The notes under the pieces were generated by a model. It saw only the letters and a list, made by a program, of their open reading frames with translations. It ran no database searches and was not told the DNA's origin. The position numbers and the translations under genes are program-made. From Rhodococcus spongiicola (GTDB lineage: Bacteria; Actinomycetota; Actinomycetes; Mycobacteriales; Mycobacteriaceae), in assembly GCF_004011835.1 (NCBI RefSeq), contig NZ_RKLN01000008.1, forward strand, positions 1 through 48,876: a stretch of DNA of 48,876 nt, given 5' to 3'. This document shows, piece after piece, positions 48,584 to 48,876 of the stretch. Each line of letters opens with the position of its first letter. The stretch's first letter is position 1.

Positions 48584-48633
48584 CATGAAGGCTGTGGGCC
48601 CCTGCCCGGGCAGAGGCCCACAGCCTGTTCATG
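48584..48633 (-). terminator. Hairpin after the edge Ig-like gene
   Basis: CATGAA plus GGCTGTGGGCC (48584-48600) pairs with GGCCCACAGCC plus TTCATG (48615-48633), with a small bulge. It begins 23 bp beyond the stop of the partial gene and precedes the Ig-like operon. Confidence 0.65.
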
Positions 48634-48655
48634 CGTCAGCCGTCAGGACTGTGAA

Positions 48656-48876
48656 TCAGTCGCCCAAGCTGCCCAGGACGCCCAGGATGCCCAGGACGCC
48701 CGCGATATCCGCGATGTCCAGGCTGCCCAACGAACCTTCACCCGAGTCACCGGACTCGGTGACGTCGAGCACCTGCACCTGCGAGGTCGAGCCCTCCACA
48801 CCCGGGCCACCGGAGTAGACGACGTGGATCTCGTGCGGTCCAACGGAATCGAAGGTGTACACCAACTCGGCCACAC
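48656..48876 (-). CDS. Partial Ig-like repeat protein C (3' end only)
   Basis: Only the last 73 or so codons lie in the window; the gene continues to the right. It encodes the end of one Ig-like repeat (LVYTFDSVGPHEIHVVYSGG) and a Gly/Leu/Ile-rich tail (GEGSLGSLDIADIAGVLGIL and further Gly-Leu repeats to GSLGD). It is the third Ig-like paralog in a row, in the same direction. The start at the window edge is not real; the reading frame is open there. Confidence 0.75.
   Translation of the reverse strand, partial: VAELVYTFDSVGPHEIHVVYSGGPGVEGSTSQVQVLDVTESGDSGEGSLGSLDIADIAGVLGILGVLGSLGD

Overview
The window is high-GC DNA from a mycolic-acid-bearing actinobacterium (Mycobacteriales), most likely a Rhodococcus or close relative. 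The diagnostic content is the arabinogalactan and mycolic-acid biosynthesis locus: two Emb arabinosyltransferases, accD4-pks13-fadD32, a Culp6-type cutinase, two mycolyltransferases, and aftB-ubiA-PAP2-glfT2-glf. The gene order is that of the Mycobacterium tuberculosis Rv3799c-Rv3809c block with local insertions and losses. One of the two mycolyltransferases carries a corynebacterial PS1-like LGFP domain, which argues against Mycobacterium proper.

Layout. 1-340: upstream leader and promoter of an rRNA operon that runs leftward out of the window. 387-4493 (minus): an unknown protein, a YdiJ-type FAD/Fe-S oxidoreductase and methionine aminopeptidase, divergent from a small XRE regulator (4543). 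5021-13550 (plus): a polytopic membrane protein of unknown function and two Emb arabinosyltransferases whose starts look leaderless. 13557-14175: two tandem-repeat patches around a YjbQ-family gene, convergent with dinB. 15320-23742 (minus): accD4, pks13, fadD32. 23774-24690: a candidate leader peptide, a 17-bp direct repeat and the remnant of an LLM-family oxidoreductase. 24691-36192 (minus): Culp6, a lipoprotein, an LGFP-tailed mycolyltransferase, a plain mycolyltransferase, then aftB, ubiA, PAP2, glfT2 and glf with overlapping reading frames. 36269-37030: a TipAL-like MerR regulator. 37184-41439: a SpoIID-domain protein divergent from a peptidoglycan amidase, both with LGFP-like C-termini. 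41542-43923: a HAD phosphatase and two PlsC acyltransferases. 44077-48876: three adjacent secreted Ig-like-repeat proteins, the last cut by the window edge.

How the genes work together. UbiA and the PAP2 phosphatase make decaprenyl-phosphoryl-arabinose precursors. Glf and GlfT2 build the galactan. The Emb proteins and AftB build and cap the arabinan. AccD4, FadD32 and Pks13 make the mycolate, and the mycolyltransferases attach it. The SpoIID-like protein and the amidase act on peptidoglycan, and the Ig-like proteins are probable envelope or surface proteins. Most of the window is therefore a cell-envelope assembly island.

The least explained parts are the Ig-like paralog array with its shared C-terminal tail, the recurring LGFP module, the membrane protein before the emb genes, and the regulatory structures upstream of fadD32 and around the YjbQ gene. 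Functions are assigned by motif recognition only; no database search was run.
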